A stretch of 64,000 nt of DNA from contig NZ_PTQY01000001.1 in the NCBI RefSeq assembly GCF_002943465.1, forward strand, positions 806,001 to 870,000, written 5' to 3'. The notes under the pieces were generated by a model. The model was not told the DNA's origin and did not search any database. It worked only from the letters and a program-made list of their open reading frames with translations. Both the position numbers and the translations under genes were made by a program. Each line of letters starts with the position of its first letter. Within the stretch, counting starts at the first letter, position 1. Below, piece after piece: positions 61,940 through 64,000 of the stretch. This stretch comes from Rhodoferax sp. TS-BS-61-7 (GTDB taxonomy: Bacteria; Pseudomonadota; Gammaproteobacteria; Burkholderiales; Burkholderiaceae_C).

Positions 61940-63147
61940 TGTTCCTCAACACCATTTGGCTCGCACTGCGCTCCATCCGGCGCAACCTGATGCGCTCCTT
62001 CCTCACCATCCTGGGCATCGTGATCGGCGTGAGCGCCGTGATCACCATGGTCACGCTGGGCAACGGCGCCACGCAGGCCGTGCAAACGCAAATCTCCAGC
62101 CTGGGCACCAACCTGCTGCAGATCCGCCCCGGCCAGCGCATGGGTCCGGGCGCCGGCGGCGGCAGCTCGCCCTCGTTCAAGGAGGTGGACGCCACTGCCA
62201 TCGCCAGCCAGATTGGTGGCATTGCTGCCGTGGCACCCGAATCGCGCGCCAGCGTGACCGTGGTGGCCAATGGCCGCAACTGGACATCGAGTGTGGTGGG
62301 CAGCAACAACGCTTGGCTCACCACCGGCAACTGGCAACTCAAAGAGGGCCGCGAATTCAGCGACGACGAACTGCGCGCAGGCTCTGCGGTCTGTGTGATC
62401 GGCGAAACCGTGCGCCGCGAAATGTTTGGCAGCACCCCAGCCCTGGGTCAGGCGCTGCGCGTGAAGCAGGTGTCCTGCGAGGTGGTGGGCATCCTGGGCT
62501 CCAAGGGCCAGGGCAGCTTTGGCAACGACCAGGACGACGTGGTGCTGGTGCCGCTCAAGACGCTGCAGCGCCGCATCACCGGCAACACGCGGGTCAACAC
62601 CCTGCTGGTCTCCATGGCCGAGGGCAGCGACGCCACGCGCATCAAGAGCGGCATCACCCAGCTGCTGCGCGAGCAGCGCAAGCTGGCCGATGGAGTGGAA
62701 GACAACTTCAACGTGCTGGACACCAAGCAGCTGGCCGACACGCTGTCGGGTACCACCCAGATCATGACCACCCTGCTGGGCGCGGTGGCCGCGGTGAGCC
62801 TGCTGGTGGGCGGCATTGGCGTCATGAACATCATGCTGGTGAGCGTGACCGAGCGCACCCGCGAGATCGGCCTGCGCCTGGCCATTGGCGCACTGGAGCG
62901 TGAGGTGCTGCTGCAGTTCCTCATCGAGGCCGTGGTGCTGGCATCTCTGGGTGGCTTGATGGGCATTGCGCTGGCCACCGTGGCCAGCCTGGGCCTGGCC
63001 GCGCTAATGCAAATTCCCTACACCTTTGACCTGGGCGTCAACCTACTGTCGTTTGCCTTCTCGGCGGCGATTGGCGTGGTGTTTGGTTTTGTGCCGGCCC
63101 GGCGTGCGGCGCAGCTGGACCCGATTGAGGCGCTGCGGCACGAATAG
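61939..63147 (+). CDS. MacB-type ABC exporter, permease
   Basis: 402 residues of the MacB/FtsX permease type. One N-terminal helix (LTILGIVIGVSAVITMVTLG), a periplasmic core of about 220 residues, then three C-terminal helices (GAVAAVSLLVGGIGVMNIML, ending VFGFVPARRAAQLDPIEAL). With the preceding ATPase, fusion and channel proteins it should form a mechanotransmission pump. The substrate may be a peptide or siderophore, or the EF-hand protein encoded upstream; that last option is speculation. Confidence 0.92.
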   Translation: MFLNTIWLALRSIRRNLMRSFLTILGIVIGVSAVITMVTLGNGATQAVQTQISSLGTNLLQIRPGQRMGPGAGGGSSPSFKEVDATAIASQIGGIAAVAPESRASVTVVANGRNWTSSVVGSNNAWLTTGNWQLKEGREFSDDELRAGSAVCVIGETVRREMFGSTPALGQALRVKQVSCEVVGILGSKGQGSFGNDQDDVVLVPLKTLQRRITGNTRVNTLLVSMAEGSDATRIKSGITQLLREQRKLADGVEDNFNVLDTKQLADTLSGTTQIMTTLLGAVAAVSLLVGGIGVMNIMLVSVTERTREIGLRLAIGALEREVLLQFLIEAVVLASLGGLMGIALATVASLGLAALMQIPYTFDLGVNLLSFAFSAAIGVVFGFVPARRAAQLDPIEALRHE

Positions 63148-63155
63148 CCCCCTCG

Positions 63156-63182
63156 GAGGCATTTTTGAATAAAAAATGCCTC
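63156..63182. terminator. AT-rich hairpin between the exporter operon and purN
   Basis: GAGGCATTTTT (63156-63166) pairs with AAAAATGCCTC (63172-63182) around a five-base loop. It lies between two convergent genes. It does not have a separate T-tract, but the stem itself contributes T/A runs on both strands, so a bidirectional terminator is likely. Confidence 0.55.
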
Positions 63183-63232
63183 TAACCCCCGTAGAATATG
63201 CGCAAGAAGCTCCTATTTCGATAGCAATTCAC
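63172..63232 (+). repeat. Dispersed repeat R1, copy 10, containing the purN stop codon
   Basis: AAAATGCCTCTAACCCCC, a spacer, AATATGCGCAAGAAGCTCC, then ATTTCGATAGCAATTC. The purN frame enters from the right and stops within it, so its last residues (LLSK) are repeat-encoded. Confidence 0.85.
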
Positions 63233-63803
63233 GCAACGCCTGGGGGTAGATCAGGTGCTCCTGCGTGAGCACGCGCGCCGCCAGCGTGTCGGCGTCGTCG
63301 GTAGGCAGCACGGGCACCACGGCCTGCTGCAGGATGGGACCGTGGTCCAGCTCGGCGGTCACCAGGTGCACCGTGGCGCCGGCAAACTTGCAGCCGGCCT
63401 CAATGGCGCGCTGGTGCGTGTGCAGGCCCGGGAAAGCGGGCAAGAGCGAGGGGTGGATGTTGGTGAGGCGCCCCGCGTAGTGCGCGGTAAAGCCGGGCGT
63501 GAGGATGCGCATGAAGCCGGCCAGCACCACCAGCACCGGCGCTTCGGGCGTGTTGTGGCGGTCAATCTCGGCCATCAGGGCGGCGTCAAAGGCTTCGCGG
63601 CTCTCGAAGGTTTTGTGGTCCAGCACGGCGGTGTCTATGCCCTGCTCTTTGGCAAACACCAGACCACCGGCCGTGCCTTTGTTGCTGATGACGGCGGCAA
63701 TGCGGGCGCCGAATTGGCGCTCCCAATCCTCGCGCTGGGCAGCACGCACGATGGCGGCCATGTTGGAGCCGCCGCCAGAGATCAAAATGACGATGTTTTT
63801 CAT
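63213..63803 (-). CDS. purN: Phosphoribosylglycinamide formyltransferase
   Basis: 196 residues. PurN makes the third step of de novo purine synthesis, transferring formyl from 10-formyl-THF. The catalytic core is visible: GRLTNIHPSLLPAFPGLHTH (Asn/His), ILISGGGSNMAAI near the start, and the Asp in AELDHGPILQQ. The ATG at 63803 is chosen because upstream residues are not family-like. The C-terminal end comes from repeat R1. It is divergent from yceH by 13 bases. Confidence 0.94.
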   Translation of the reverse strand: MKNIVILISGGGSNMAAIVRAAQREDWERQFGARIAAVISNKGTAGGLVFAKEQGIDTAVLDHKTFESREAFDAALMAEIDRHNTPEAPVLVVLAGFMRILTPGFTAHYAGRLTNIHPSLLPAFPGLHTHQRAIEAGCKFAGATVHLVTAELDHGPILQQAVVPVLPTDDADTLAARVLTQEHLIYPQALRELLSK

Positions 63804-63816
63804 AACTGGCTGAATT

Positions 63817-64000
63817 ATGACCACCCCCGTTCTCTTGACCCCTATCGAAGCCCGCGTGCTGGCCACGCTGATGGAAAAAGCACGCACCGTACCCGACAGC
63901 TACCCACTCACCCTGAACAGCCTACTCTTGGGCTGCAACCAGAAAACCAGTCGCGAGCCGCTCATGGAGCTGAGCGAATCCGAAGTCAGCAGCGCGGTGG
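63817..64000 (+). CDS. yceH: YceH/DUF480 family protein, N-terminal part (runs off the window)
   Basis: Open from the ATG at 63817 to the edge. The first residues read [20 protein letters not shown], followed by [17 protein letters not shown] and [18 protein letters not shown], the typical DUF480 winged-helix start. Function poorly known. Confidence 0.85.
   Translation, partial: MTTPVLLTPIEARVLATLMEKARTVPDSYPLTLNSLLLGCNQKTSREPLMELSESEVSSAV

Overview
The window reads as a chromosomal segment of a betaproteobacterium of the order Burkholderiales, most likely Comamonadaceae close to Rhodoferax or Curvibacter. Reasons: high-GC codon use, housekeeping blocks typical of that family (lolA-ftsK, rarA, rpmB-rpmG, valS, purN, a LivHMGF transporter), and many short Comamonadaceae-style dispersed repeats. 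I see no phage, insertion sequence, CRISPR array or rRNA. There is one tRNA, a Leu tRNA with anticodon CAA. Both edges cut genes: DUF3999 on the left and YceH/DUF480 on the right.

Layout. 0-6 kb: DUF3999/DUF2339 membrane proteins, an FMN alpha-hydroxy-acid dehydrogenase and an orphan Tat-exported solute-binding protein. 6-7.2 kb: dinB. 7.3-22 kb: a dense signalling island. It holds a four-gene operon (REC protein, HD-GYP phosphodiesterase, periplasmic binding protein, PAS-containing histidine kinase), an HTH-REC plus REC-Hpt pair facing away from it, an Aer-type aerotaxis receptor behind an FNR-like site, a PAS-GAF-PAS-GGDEF-EAL protein, and a TRAP-type binding protein overlapping a membrane GGDEF-EAL protein. 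Both operons pair a transporter-less periplasmic binding protein with a membrane sensor, so binding proteins probably act here as ligand receptors feeding phosphorelay and c-di-GMP output.

22-29 kb: queF, a hydrolase, a zeta-like kinase with a small partner, yaaA, a phytase-like esterase, a MaoC-like protein, moaC, a cupin and a small secreted protein. 29-41 kb: valS, a TusA-like protein, a Nudix protein, cysM, tRNA-Leu, an isoquinoline oxidoreductase-type molybdoenzyme, a META lipoprotein, a PAP2 phosphatase, an SDR and a ferredoxin-reductase fusion. 41-45 kb: livFGMH. 45-55 kb: rarA, lolA, ftsK, a Crp/Fnr regulator, trxB, rpmB-rpmG, a fatty-acid desaturase, an RsmB-like methyltransferase and DUF1653. 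55-63 kb: an OmpR/EnvZ-type pair divergent from an EF-hand/collagen-like protein, followed by a TolC-MacA-MacB exporter. 63-64 kb: purN and yceH.

The most striking non-genic signal is a dispersed repeat of about 55 bp, called R1 here, seen ten times (possibly eleven) in 64 kb. It is not confined to spacers. It appears to encode the LolA signal peptide, lies inside the dinB and rarA reading frames, supplies stop codons for four genes, and supplies the start or ribosome-binding region of two more. A second oddity is a 400-bp gene-free stretch between rpmG and the desaturase gene, where an identical 37-nt core occurs twice in opposite orientation, each copy enclosed by its own unrelated pair of complementary arms.
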